64,000 nucleotides of DNA from Anabaena sphaerica FACHB-251 (lineage in GTDB: Bacteria; Cyanobacteriota; Cyanobacteriia; Cyanobacteriales; Nostocaceae), in NCBI RefSeq assembly GCF_014696825.1, contig NZ_JACJQU010000008.1, positions 62,001 through 126,000 on the forward strand. The letters are read 5' to 3'. This document shows, one piece after another, positions 36,345 through 44,636 of this stretch (position 1 is its first letter; each line of letters opens with the position of its first letter). The translations under genes and the position numbers were made by a program. The notes under the pieces are model-generated. The model made no database searches and was not told the DNA's origin. It saw only the letters and a list, made by a program, of their open reading frames with translations.

Positions 36345-39300
36345 TTAAAATTCAACGTCTTCTCGCTGTTGTCCCGTAGTTTCAGTTTTATCTGCACCTT
36401 TTGCTGCCCAAAACATTGTATCAATGCACTTAGCAAGTTGTTCAATAGTTGGTGCTTCAAATAAATTGCGTACAGTTACATCTATTTGGAAGGTATCTCG
36501 GATTCGGGAAATTAACTGAGTCGCTAGTAGAGAATGACCGCCCAATTCAAAGAAATTATCATGAACACTTACACTTATCTGCTCTTTTCCCAGGACTCTA
36601 GCCCAAATTTCTCCAAGTAACTCTTCAACTTGCGATCGCGGTGCCACATAATCATATCTATCGAAAGTTACTATATCTGGTCTAGGTAAAGCACGACGGT
36701 CTACTTTGCCATTAGCTGTTAGTGGTATTGATTCTAGTTGCAGATAGGCTGTTGGCACCATGTATTCTGGTAACTTTTCTTTCAAGTATTTACGTAATAC
36801 AGATGCCAAATCTGATACTTCTACTACATTAAGAACAATATAAGCTATCAAATATTTATGATCAGGTATGTCCTCATCAGCGATAACCACTGTTTCTTTC
36901 ACAGATGGATGTTCACTCAACACCGCTTCAATCTCTGATAATTCAATGCGAAAGCCACGAATTTTTACTTGATTGTCAATCCTACCTAAAAATTCAATAT
37001 TGCCATCTGGTAGATAGCGGGCTAAATCACCAGTTTTATAAAGACGTGTTTTTGAATTATCACTAAAATGATTTGTAATAAAGTGTTCAGCAGTTAATTC
37101 TGTGTGATTGAGATATTCTCGTGCTAGACCATCGCCGCCAATATATAATTCGCCAATAACTCCAATAGGCAAAGGTTGTAAATGTGAATCTAATATATAA
37201 ATTTCTGTATTATTGATTGGTGAACCAATGGGAATAAATGTGGCTGATTCTGGTAATTCTTGGATATGATAATAAGATGAAAATGTGGTATTTTCCGTAT
37301 GACCATAGACATGAATCAAATGCTTTGGCGCACCATGTTGGATAATTTTTTTCACCCATCTTATATTAACAGTTTCGCCACCAAATAGTAAATATCGCAA
37401 AGTTGCAAAAGCTTGCGGAACATCTCTAGCAATCTGTTGAAATAAAGCTGTTGTCAAAAACAAGACACTAATTTCTTTTTGTTGTAGCTGTAATGCAAAT
37501 TCATGAGGCGAAAGGATTACATCTTTGCTAACACCTACAAGTTGAGCGCCGTTAAGTAACGCTCCCCAAATCTCGAATGTTGCTGCATCAAAAGAAGTGT
37601 TTGAGGCTTGGGCGATTTTATCTGATGATGATAATTTTATATAGTTTGTATTGCACACTAGCCGATTTACAGCTTTGTGAATTATAGCTACTCCCTTGGG
37701 TTTGCCTGTAGAGCCGGAAGTGTAAATAACATAAGCTAAATTGTCAGAGGTAACGCTAATTTCAAGGTTATTTTTGTTTTCTTGAGTAATAATTTCCCAG
37801 TCTTTATCTATGCAAATAATTGGATTCAAGAAACATTCAAAATGCTTGAGCAACTTTTCTTGTGTTAGCAATACTGAAACCTGTGCGTCTTCCAGCATAA
37901 ATTTTAGGCGTTCTTGAGGATAGCTGGGATCTAAAGGAAGATATGCTCCTCCTGCTTTCAGAATGCCTAATAAGCCAACTATCATTTCTATAGACTGTGA
38001 AATGCAAATACCTACTAATTTTTCTGAACAAACCCCGATTTTTTGTAAATAATATGCTACTTTATTGCTACGATTATTCAATTCCTGATAAGTAAGTTTT
38101 TCATCACCAAATACTAATGCTATAGAATCAGGATGATGTTGTACCTGTTCTTCAAACAATTGATGGATACACTTATGATGAGGATAATTTGTGTTAGTAT
38201 TATTCCACTCCACTAATACCTGATGTAGCTCCGCTTCACTTAAAAGCGGTAATTTTGCAATGCACTGTTCTGGATTGGTAACAATGCTCGACAACAGAAT
38301 TTTAAAATGTTCTAGCATTCTGCTGATAGTAGCTTTATCAAACAAATCTGTGTTGTAAACTATTACGCCACGAAGTCCTTCAGAATACTCCCAGTCTGCA
38401 CCCCATAAGCTCCTGAAATCGTCAGAACACTTCCATAAGTGTAATTCTAAATCAAAACGCGTTTTTTTTAAATGAATATTCATAAAGCTAGGCACTAATC
38501 CAGGTAGTTCTAGTGCCGACATTGGCGCATTTTGGAAACTAAACACTACTTGAAATAACGGATGATAGCTCAAGTTTCGTTCTGGGTGCAGTTCTTCAAC
38601 TAGCTTGTCAAATGGCAAATCTTGCTGGCTATAAGCTCCTAGTGTTACCTCTCGGACTCTGTGTAACAGTTCTCGAAAAGTCGGGTTTCCAGATAAATTG
38701 CTGCGTAGGACTAAACTATTGACAAAAAAACCAATTAGTCCTTCAATTTCGCTACGATTACGGTTAGCAATTGGCGAACCTACCGCAATATCTTCTTGAT
38801 CTGTGTAGCGGTAGAGCAAAGTTTTAAATGCTGCCAACATCATCATAAAAAAAGTTACACCTTCTTGCTGTGAAAGCTTTTCTAATGCATCAATTAGCTT
38901 TTTTGGTAACTCAAAAAATTGTGTTGTACCTTCATAGCTTTGTATACTTGGTCTGGGTTTGTCGGTAGGTAAATGCAGCATAGAAATACCATTTAATTGC
39001 TGCTGCCAATAAGTTAATTGCGTTTGCAGCACTTCTCCTTGTAGCCATTCGCGTTGCCAGTGGGCAAAGTCAGCGTATTGAAGAGGTAGTTCTAATAAAG
39101 GGGAAAGCTGGTTTTGTGCAAAAGCTGTGTACAGCGTTCCCAGTTCCCGAATCAGCACCCCAATAGACCAATCATCGCAGATAATGTGGTGCATATTCAG
39201 TAATAGAATATGTTCAGTCTTAGAAAGCACAAGCAACTTCACTCGCAGCAATGGTCCAGAGGATAAATCGAAAGGATGTTCTATCTCTGCATTAATAATC

Positions 39301-39611
39301 CTGCTTGCTTCCAACTCTCCTTCATCTTCTAGCAGTAGCTGGAGGTCTAATACAGAAATAGGTATTGTTGAACTGGGTGCAATCGCCTGTAGAGGTTGCC
39401 CATCCACCACTATAAATGTAGTGCGTAAGCTTTCATGGCGATGTACAATTTCGTTAAAAGTCTGCTCCAGTGCCGTTAAGTTAAGCAAACCTGTTAAGCG
39501 AATTACTGTCGGCACATTATAAATAGTATTGTCAGGGATCAACTGGTCAAGAAACCATAACCGTTGTTGGGCAAAAGATACTGGAAAGACAAAAACCTCT
39601 TCAAAAGACAT
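36345..39611 (-). CDS. NRPS module: C - A (Ile/Val-like code) - PCP
   Basis: A 1,088-residue single module. Condensation domain at about 8-440 (HHIICDD near 142); adenylation from about 470 (YTSGSTGKPKG near 632); PCP near 1,000-1,060 (ELGGHSLLA, Ser near 1027). The A-domain pocket residues read DAFFLGVTFK, closest to codes for branched aliphatic acids such as Ile or Val; I am less sure of this than of the leucine code. The A5 motif is YGHTEN rather than YGPTEN. The tail GQQREDVEF is the acidic docking type. It starts 17 bases after the stop of the next upstream NRPS gene, so the two are co-transcribed. Confidence 0.92.
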   Translation of the reverse strand: MSFEEVFVFPVSFAQQRLWFLDQLIPDNTIYNVPTVIRLTGLLNLTALEQTFNEIVHRHESLRTTFIVVDGQPLQAIAPSSTIPISVLDLQLLLEDEGELEASRIINAEIEHPFDLSSGPLLRVKLLVLSKTEHILLLNMHHIICDDWSIGVLIRELGTLYTAFAQNQLSPLLELPLQYADFAHWQREWLQGEVLQTQLTYWQQQLNGISMLHLPTDKPRPSIQSYEGTTQFFELPKKLIDALEKLSQQEGVTFFMMMLAAFKTLLYRYTDQEDIAVGSPIANRNRSEIEGLIGFFVNSLVLRSNLSGNPTFRELLHRVREVTLGAYSQQDLPFDKLVEELHPERNLSYHPLFQVVFSFQNAPMSALELPGLVPSFMNIHLKKTRFDLELHLWKCSDDFRSLWGADWEYSEGLRGVIVYNTDLFDKATISRMLEHFKILLSSIVTNPEQCIAKLPLLSEAELHQVLVEWNNTNTNYPHHKCIHQLFEEQVQHHPDSIALVFGDEKLTYQELNNRSNKVAYYLQKIGVCSEKLVGICISQSIEMIVGLLGILKAGGAYLPLDPSYPQERLKFMLEDAQVSVLLTQEKLLKHFECFLNPIICIDKDWEIITQENKNNLEISVTSDNLAYVIYTSGSTGKPKGVAIIHKAVNRLVCNTNYIKLSSSDKIAQASNTSFDAATFEIWGALLNGAQLVGVSKDVILSPHEFALQLQQKEISVLFLTTALFQQIARDVPQAFATLRYLLFGGETVNIRWVKKIIQHGAPKHLIHVYGHTENTTFSSYYHIQELPESATFIPIGSPINNTEIYILDSHLQPLPIGVIGELYIGGDGLAREYLNHTELTAEHFITNHFSDNSKTRLYKTGDLARYLPDGNIEFLGRIDNQVKIRGFRIELSEIEAVLSEHPSVKETVVIADEDIPDHKYLIAYIVLNVVEVSDLASVLRKYLKEKLPEYMVPTAYLQLESIPLTANGKVDRRALPRPDIVTFDRYDYVAPRSQVEELLGEIWARVLGKEQISVSVHDNFFELGGHSLLATQLISRIRDTFQIDVTVRNLFEAPTIEQLAKCIDTMFWAAKGADKTETTGQQREDVEF

Positions 39612-39628
39612 ATAGCAATCCTAAATCA

Positions 39629-42600
39629 TTACTGAAAATCTCTCTTTATTTTCTCTGCGTTCTCTGCGTCTCTGCGGTTCGTTACAATTAGAGTCTGTGC
39701 TTTCTCAATACAGCCTCTTAACTGTGCGGCTAGAACCTGAATATGGGGTTTTCTCAGCATAGTTAGGTGATTCCCAGGAATATGATGAATTTCTGTTCCT
39801 CCCACAGCGAACTGATCCCAACCCATACTCGGCTCCTCCTCGGCAACGTTTAACTGAACTTTTGTTCTAAAAAGATTAATTCGCTTAGGGTAGACTTGCG
39901 GAACGTAGTTGAGAACTGCTTGGCTATTGGCGTAAAAAACACGAAGCATAGGGATAATTGCCGACTCACTTAAAAGCCTTCCCTTGGATTCTTGAGATAC
40001 AAGGTTGACTGTGGCATCCTCCTTTTGGATGAAATGTGAGAACAGATTTCTTTTGAGCGTTAGCGACTCCCAAAAAGAGTATCGCATCAACTTCTGAAAA
40101 TTAGTCAATCGAGAAGTTAAACTTTTATTCCGGTTTTTACTATGAGCAGTAATTAGACGCAAATAATCAAGGAAAAAGGGCCACATATATGGCACGACTG
40201 TAGTAAAAATAAACTTGAAAGCATTGCTCAAAGAAGGTAGATTGCTCTTAATTGGTGCTACCGTGTCAAGCACAGCAAGTAGAGCTACTTCTTCCCCAGA
40301 ATTTTCAAGTTGTTGCGCCATTTCAAAAGCAACCCATCCTCCAAAAGACCAACCTCCTATAAAATAAGGGCCTTTCGGTTGTACTGAGCGCAATGCTTCA
40401 ATGTAATGGGTAGCCATATCCTCAATGCGATTTAGTGGAGTTTCCCCATCAATTCCAATAGGCTGTAGCCCATAAAGTGGCTGATTTTCACCCAATTGAT
40501 GAGCTAATTCATAATAAGGAAAGACCACACCAAATATTGGATGGACGCAAAAGAAAGGCGGATTTGAGCCATTCGGTTGAATCGTAACTAAAGGAGACCA
40601 CGCCAGAGAATCTGTTTTTGTATATAGTGCAATTGCTAAACTTTCAATTGTTTGATTTAAAAACAGGTTAGATAAAGGTAAATCACGCTCAAACTGTTTA
40701 TTTATTTGGTCTAATAAACGTACAGCCAGCAGCGAATTTCCTCCCAAATCAAAGAAGTTATCATGAATACCTACATTCTCAACATTAAGGACTTCAGCCC
40801 AGATTTTTGCCAAGGTTGATTCAGTTGGAGTCCGAGGAGCAAGAAAGGCTTTATTGATTGAGCGGCTTTGACTATCAACTACTTTTAGCGCATAACGATC
40901 CACTTTGCCATTAGCCGTTAACGGCAAAGAATCCAGAATTACAAAAGCTTTTGGTATCATGTATTCTGGTAATTTTTCTTTTAGAAATTCACGTAATTCA
41001 ATAATTGTTTGCTCCGGCGGTGACTTAGAAACAATGTAAGCTACTAAATGCTTGTTATCAGATAGATTACCTTGAGTAATTACAATTGCTTTTTCTACTT
41101 TATTATTCTGGCTTATAACTGTTTCAATTTCTGATAATTCAATACGAAAACCGCGAATTTTTACTTGGTTATCGATGCGACCTAAAAATTCAATATTACC
41201 GTCTGGTCGATATCGAGCTAAATCACCTGTATTGTAAAGCCGTGCTTCTTTTTTACTATTAAAAGGATTGGGAATAAACTTTTTTGCAGTTAATTCAGGA
41301 CAATTGACGTAGCCTCGTGCTAGTCCATCACCAGCGATGTATAATTCACCTAAAATCCCAATTGGTACAGGTTGTAAATGCTTATCTAATATATAAATTT
41401 CAGTGTTAGCAATTGGGCGACCAATAGGCGGTTTTTCACTCACAGATTTAATTCCGGCAACAGTTGACCAAACGGTTGCTTCAGTAGGCCCGTAAGCATT
41501 AAAAAACCTACGGCTAGGATTCCACCAACGTTTTACTATATCCTCAGAACATGATTCACCCGCACTAATAATAGTTTGTAATGCAGGTAATGATTCTGTA
41601 GGTAAAACTGCCAAAACCGCAGGTGGGAGAGTAACGTGAGTAATAGCTTTTTCGCTTAATAGTTGAAGTAAAGCTTTTCCAGGTAGAAGAGATTCTTTCT
41701 TTGCTAAATAAAGGGTTGATCCTGTTTGCAATGCCATGACAATCTCGAAAATTGAGGCATCGAAACTTAATGATGCGAATTGCAGAATGCGGTTACTCGG
41801 TTGCAAGTTAAAAACCTCAATCTGATCTGCTGCTAAATTAGCCAATCCTCGGTGTTCGATTAAAACGCCTTTTGGCTGCCCTGTTGAGCCAGAAGTGTAG
41901 ATGACATAAGCTAAGTTTTCAAGTGTTACGCAACTGGTTGGGTTTTCTCGGCTATGTTGTGTAATAGTTGCCCAATCTTTATCTATACTAATAATTGGAT
42001 TCGATAATTCTGTAAAATGTTGAAGTAATTTTTCTTGTGTCAGCAAAACTGAAACTTGTGCATCTTTCAACATGAAGTTAAGACGCTCTTGAGGATAGCT
42101 GGAATCTAAAGGAAGGTATGCACCGCCAGCTTTAAAAATGCCTAATATGGCAATTATCATTTCTGGTGAACTCTCCACACAAATGCCAACTAAAGATTCA
42201 GTTTGTACACCTTTTTTTCTGAGATAATGTGCAAGTTTATTGCTACGTATATTTAACTCTTTGTAGCTGAGTTGTTGATTACCAAATACTAGTGCGTTCG
42301 CATCGGGAGTTGTCTCCACCTGCGCCTCAAATAATTGATGGAAACATTTGTTATCTGGGTAAATTTTCTTAGTGTCATTCCAATCAATTAATAATTGCTG
42401 TCGTTCTCCTTCAGTAAGCAAACCTAAATCTGAAATACGCTGTTTTGGATTGGCAACAATACTTTCTAACAGTATTTGGAAATGTCCCAGCATTCGCGTA
42501 ATGGTGCTTTGATCAAATAAATCGGTACTATACACGATTTCTCCTTTGAGAGTTTCCAAGTCTCGCCACAGATGGAACTCTAAATCAAGCTTTGCAATTT

Positions 42601-43822
42601 TGCTGTCGAAGTCGAATAATGAAAGCTTTAACCCAGGTAACTCTAGTGCTTCAATAGGAGTATTTTGCAGGCTAAATACGACTTGAAATAAGGGATGCCG
42701 GCTCAAATCTCGGTCTGGGTGAAGTTCTTCCACCAGCTTTTCAAAGGGCAAATCCTGATGGCTGTATGCTCCTAAAGTCACCTCTCGCACTCGATTTAAT
42801 AATTCTTGAAACGTCGGGTTCCCTGATAAATCGCTGCGTAGCACCAAACTATTGACAAAAAAACCAATTAACCCTTCTAGTTCGCTACGGTTACGATTAG
42901 CGATCGCTGAACCTACGACAATATCCTCTTGCTGTGTGTAGCGATAGAGCAAAGTCTGAAATGCTGCCAGCATTGTCATGAACAAGGTTACATCTTCTTG
43001 GTAACTAAGTGCTTCTATCGCTTGAGTTAAGGAGTGTGGTAGTTCTAAAAATTGTTTTGCACCCCTGTAAGTTGGAACTGCTGGTCTTACTCTGTCGGTG
43101 GGGAGATTCAGGGCTGAAATCCCGTCTAATTGTTTTCGCCAATAAGCTAACTGCGTTTGTAAAGGCGAACAGCCGTTTTCTCCCACTGCTTGCAGCCACT
43201 CTCGTTGCCATTGGGCGAAATCTGCATACTGAATGGGTAATTCTGGCAGAAGTGTAGACACCAAACATCGCTGATCTTCTACAAAGGCTTTATATAATAC
43301 CCCCAGTTCTCTAATTAGCACCCCAATTGACCAGCCATCGGCAACAATGTGATGTAGATTTAGCAGCAGTACATATTCTGCTTCATCTAGTTGTAGCAGC
43401 TTCACTCGCAGCAATGGCCCGGTGGTGAGATTGAAAGGATGTTGAGCCTCTGCGGTTGCAATGCGCCGTACTTGTATCTCACATTCTTGATCGAAATTGC
43501 GTATATCTATTAAGGGAAGAGGTATGGTTAAGCTGGGTGCGATTACCTGCACTGGTTGCTGCTCTACCATAACAAACGTAGTGCGTAAGGTTTCGTGGCG
43601 ACGGACAATTTCGTTGAATGTCTGCTTTAATGCGGTAAAGTTGAGGGAACCTTTCAGGCAAAGTGCTGTTGACACATTGTAAAATGGATTGCCCGATGCT
43701 AATTGGTCGAGAAACCACAATCGCTGCTGGGCGAAAGAAGTGGGGAAGACAAAAACCTCTGCTTCATCAGAAAAATTGAGTTCTTCATCAGCCGTGAGGC
43801 TACCGAGAATATATTGATCCAT
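39629..43822 (-). CDS. NRPS module: C - A (Phe-like code) - PCP - thioesterase
   Basis: A 1,397-residue terminating module. Condensation domain (about 20-470, HHIVADG near 157), adenylation (YTSGSTGQPKG near 641), PCP (DLGGNSLLA, Ser near 1029), type I thioesterase (about 1080-1370; active-site GWSFGGW near 1159). The pocket reads DAFTIAAVWK, near the Phe code DAWTIAAVCK but with F and W changes, so an aromatic or hydrophobic unit is likely but not certain. The TE ends near ..GCIEKAQTL and the last 19 residues (IVTNRRDAENAEKIKRDFQ) are encoded by the CTCTGCGTTCTCTGCG repeat. It is the first gene transcribed although it carries the release domain. Confidence 0.92.
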   Translation of the reverse strand: MDQYILGSLTADEELNFSDEAEVFVFPTSFAQQRLWFLDQLASGNPFYNVSTALCLKGSLNFTALKQTFNEIVRRHETLRTTFVMVEQQPVQVIAPSLTIPLPLIDIRNFDQECEIQVRRIATAEAQHPFNLTTGPLLRVKLLQLDEAEYVLLLNLHHIVADGWSIGVLIRELGVLYKAFVEDQRCLVSTLLPELPIQYADFAQWQREWLQAVGENGCSPLQTQLAYWRKQLDGISALNLPTDRVRPAVPTYRGAKQFLELPHSLTQAIEALSYQEDVTLFMTMLAAFQTLLYRYTQQEDIVVGSAIANRNRSELEGLIGFFVNSLVLRSDLSGNPTFQELLNRVREVTLGAYSHQDLPFEKLVEELHPDRDLSRHPLFQVVFSLQNTPIEALELPGLKLSLFDFDSKIAKLDLEFHLWRDLETLKGEIVYSTDLFDQSTITRMLGHFQILLESIVANPKQRISDLGLLTEGERQQLLIDWNDTKKIYPDNKCFHQLFEAQVETTPDANALVFGNQQLSYKELNIRSNKLAHYLRKKGVQTESLVGICVESSPEMIIAILGIFKAGGAYLPLDSSYPQERLNFMLKDAQVSVLLTQEKLLQHFTELSNPIISIDKDWATITQHSRENPTSCVTLENLAYVIYTSGSTGQPKGVLIEHRGLANLAADQIEVFNLQPSNRILQFASLSFDASIFEIVMALQTGSTLYLAKKESLLPGKALLQLLSEKAITHVTLPPAVLAVLPTESLPALQTIISAGESCSEDIVKRWWNPSRRFFNAYGPTEATVWSTVAGIKSVSEKPPIGRPIANTEIYILDKHLQPVPIGILGELYIAGDGLARGYVNCPELTAKKFIPNPFNSKKEARLYNTGDLARYRPDGNIEFLGRIDNQVKIRGFRIELSEIETVISQNNKVEKAIVITQGNLSDNKHLVAYIVSKSPPEQTIIELREFLKEKLPEYMIPKAFVILDSLPLTANGKVDRYALKVVDSQSRSINKAFLAPRTPTESTLAKIWAEVLNVENVGIHDNFFDLGGNSLLAVRLLDQINKQFERDLPLSNLFLNQTIESLAIALYTKTDSLAWSPLVTIQPNGSNPPFFCVHPIFGVVFPYYELAHQLGENQPLYGLQPIGIDGETPLNRIEDMATHYIEALRSVQPKGPYFIGGWSFGGWVAFEMAQQLENSGEEVALLAVLDTVAPIKSNLPSLSNAFKFIFTTVVPYMWPFFLDYLRLITAHSKNRNKSLTSRLTNFQKLMRYSFWESLTLKRNLFSHFIQKEDATVNLVSQESKGRLLSESAIIPMLRVFYANSQAVLNYVPQVYPKRINLFRTKVQLNVAEEEPSMGWDQFAVGGTEIHHIPGNHLTMLRKPHIQVLAAQLRGCIEKAQTLIVTNRRDAENAEKIKRDFQ

Positions 43823-44098
43823 ATTATCGTCAACGATTTGGGATTGAAAGTAGTTACCGAATCAAAAACTTTTGCTGTATTAGAACCAATAATAAAAATC
43901 CAGTTTTGAGGTTATTATTCGTTGGTATTGTAAAACTTCTATTAATGGTAGTTTAAATATTTTAAGAAAAGTGGTCCCGACAGCGTTTAGTCTAGGGATA
44001 GCGGGCGTTGTAGTGCCTCCTATGCCTTCGCCGAAGGGAAGTGCTGTAACGCCCTGTTGGGGTTATTCCCGGCAAACAAACGGCATGAGATATTTGTC

Positions 44099-44228
44099 TA
44101 AGTAGGTAGGCACAAATAAACCTAACTATGTAACAAAATGTAAAATCATCAAAACCCTTGCGGTTGCTTCACTCCGCTACGCTCCGTTCGCAATGACATA
44201 CCTTGAAATTTTCCCGCCTACCTACTTA
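44099..44228. mobile_element. MITE-like element with perfect 13-bp inverted ends
   Basis: TAAGTAGGTAGGC at 44099-44111 and GCCTACCTACTTA at 44216-44228 are exact inverted repeats 130 bp apart end to end. The interior has the repeat-derived segment GCTTCACTCCGCTACGCTCC. It is noncoding. Confidence 0.75.
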
Positions 44229-44260
44229 TGCTTTTTGGAACTATTTATCTTCCTTGCGGT

Positions 44261-44521
44261 TAGTATCTTGTTTTGTTAATTATTAGTAGACCTCTCCGGA
44301 AATATGGTAGAGACGTTCCGCCGGAACGTCTCTACAAGGGTTTCAAACCACGCACATTTAATTACCGGAGATGTCTAGTGTATAAGTATTTTTAATATAT
44401 ATGGTTGTCTACAAGTTATTATACTCTGTACTTTAAATTACTACGCACTGCATAATACTTAGCGATTCCTACGGGGCGCTTCGCTATCGCTCTTCGGAGA
44501 AAAACTTTTTGGTTTACTGAT
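44261..44521 (-). repeat. Right arm of the large inverted repeat, interrupted
   Basis: Reverse complement of 23778-23945. The homology runs from 44521 inward to 44376, then is broken by an insertion at 44287-44375, then continues to 44261. The outer boundary of both arms is the same base (ATCAGTAAACC), beyond which the sequences differ. Confidence 0.85.
44287..44375. mobile_element. Small element nested in the right arm
   Basis: Ends GACCTCTCCGG (44289-44299) and CCGGAGATGTC (44365-44375) are inverted with one mismatch; a TAG or TA direct repeat flanks it. The core palindrome GTAGAGACGTTCCG/CGGAACGTCTCTAC is shared with the element at 32607. The left arm at 23778 has the empty site, which shows the insertion directly. 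Confidence 0.8.
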
Positions 44522-44636
44522 ATTGAGTTCATTAGTGAGTTTATTCATTTCGTCTTCACGGAATTCTGCTATGAGATTTGTACTTTAGCGTTAAGCATTG
44601 TTTTATACTTTTAAAACAATATTTAATGGTGCTATT

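Larger units (their letters stand above)
43823..44636. other. Gene-free stretch of 814 bases with four repeat elements
   Basis: Holds a hairpin element (about 44003-44054, ends GGGCGTTGTAGTGC / GTGCTGTAACGCCC), the 44099 MITE, the right arm of the large inverted repeat and its nested insertion. No ORF or RNA gene is recognised. The NRPS promoter region must lie at its left edge. Confidence 0.6.

Noticed and set aside
43005-43268. Overlapping ORFs on both strands inside the NRPS condensation domain
   Set aside because: Shadows of the NRPS frame, which shows all expected motifs across this interval.
27760-43822. Assignment of the NRPS to a named product such as a cyanopeptolin or anabaenopeptin
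   Set aside because: Module number, N-methyl-Leu placement and missing tailoring or starter modules do not fit those pathways.
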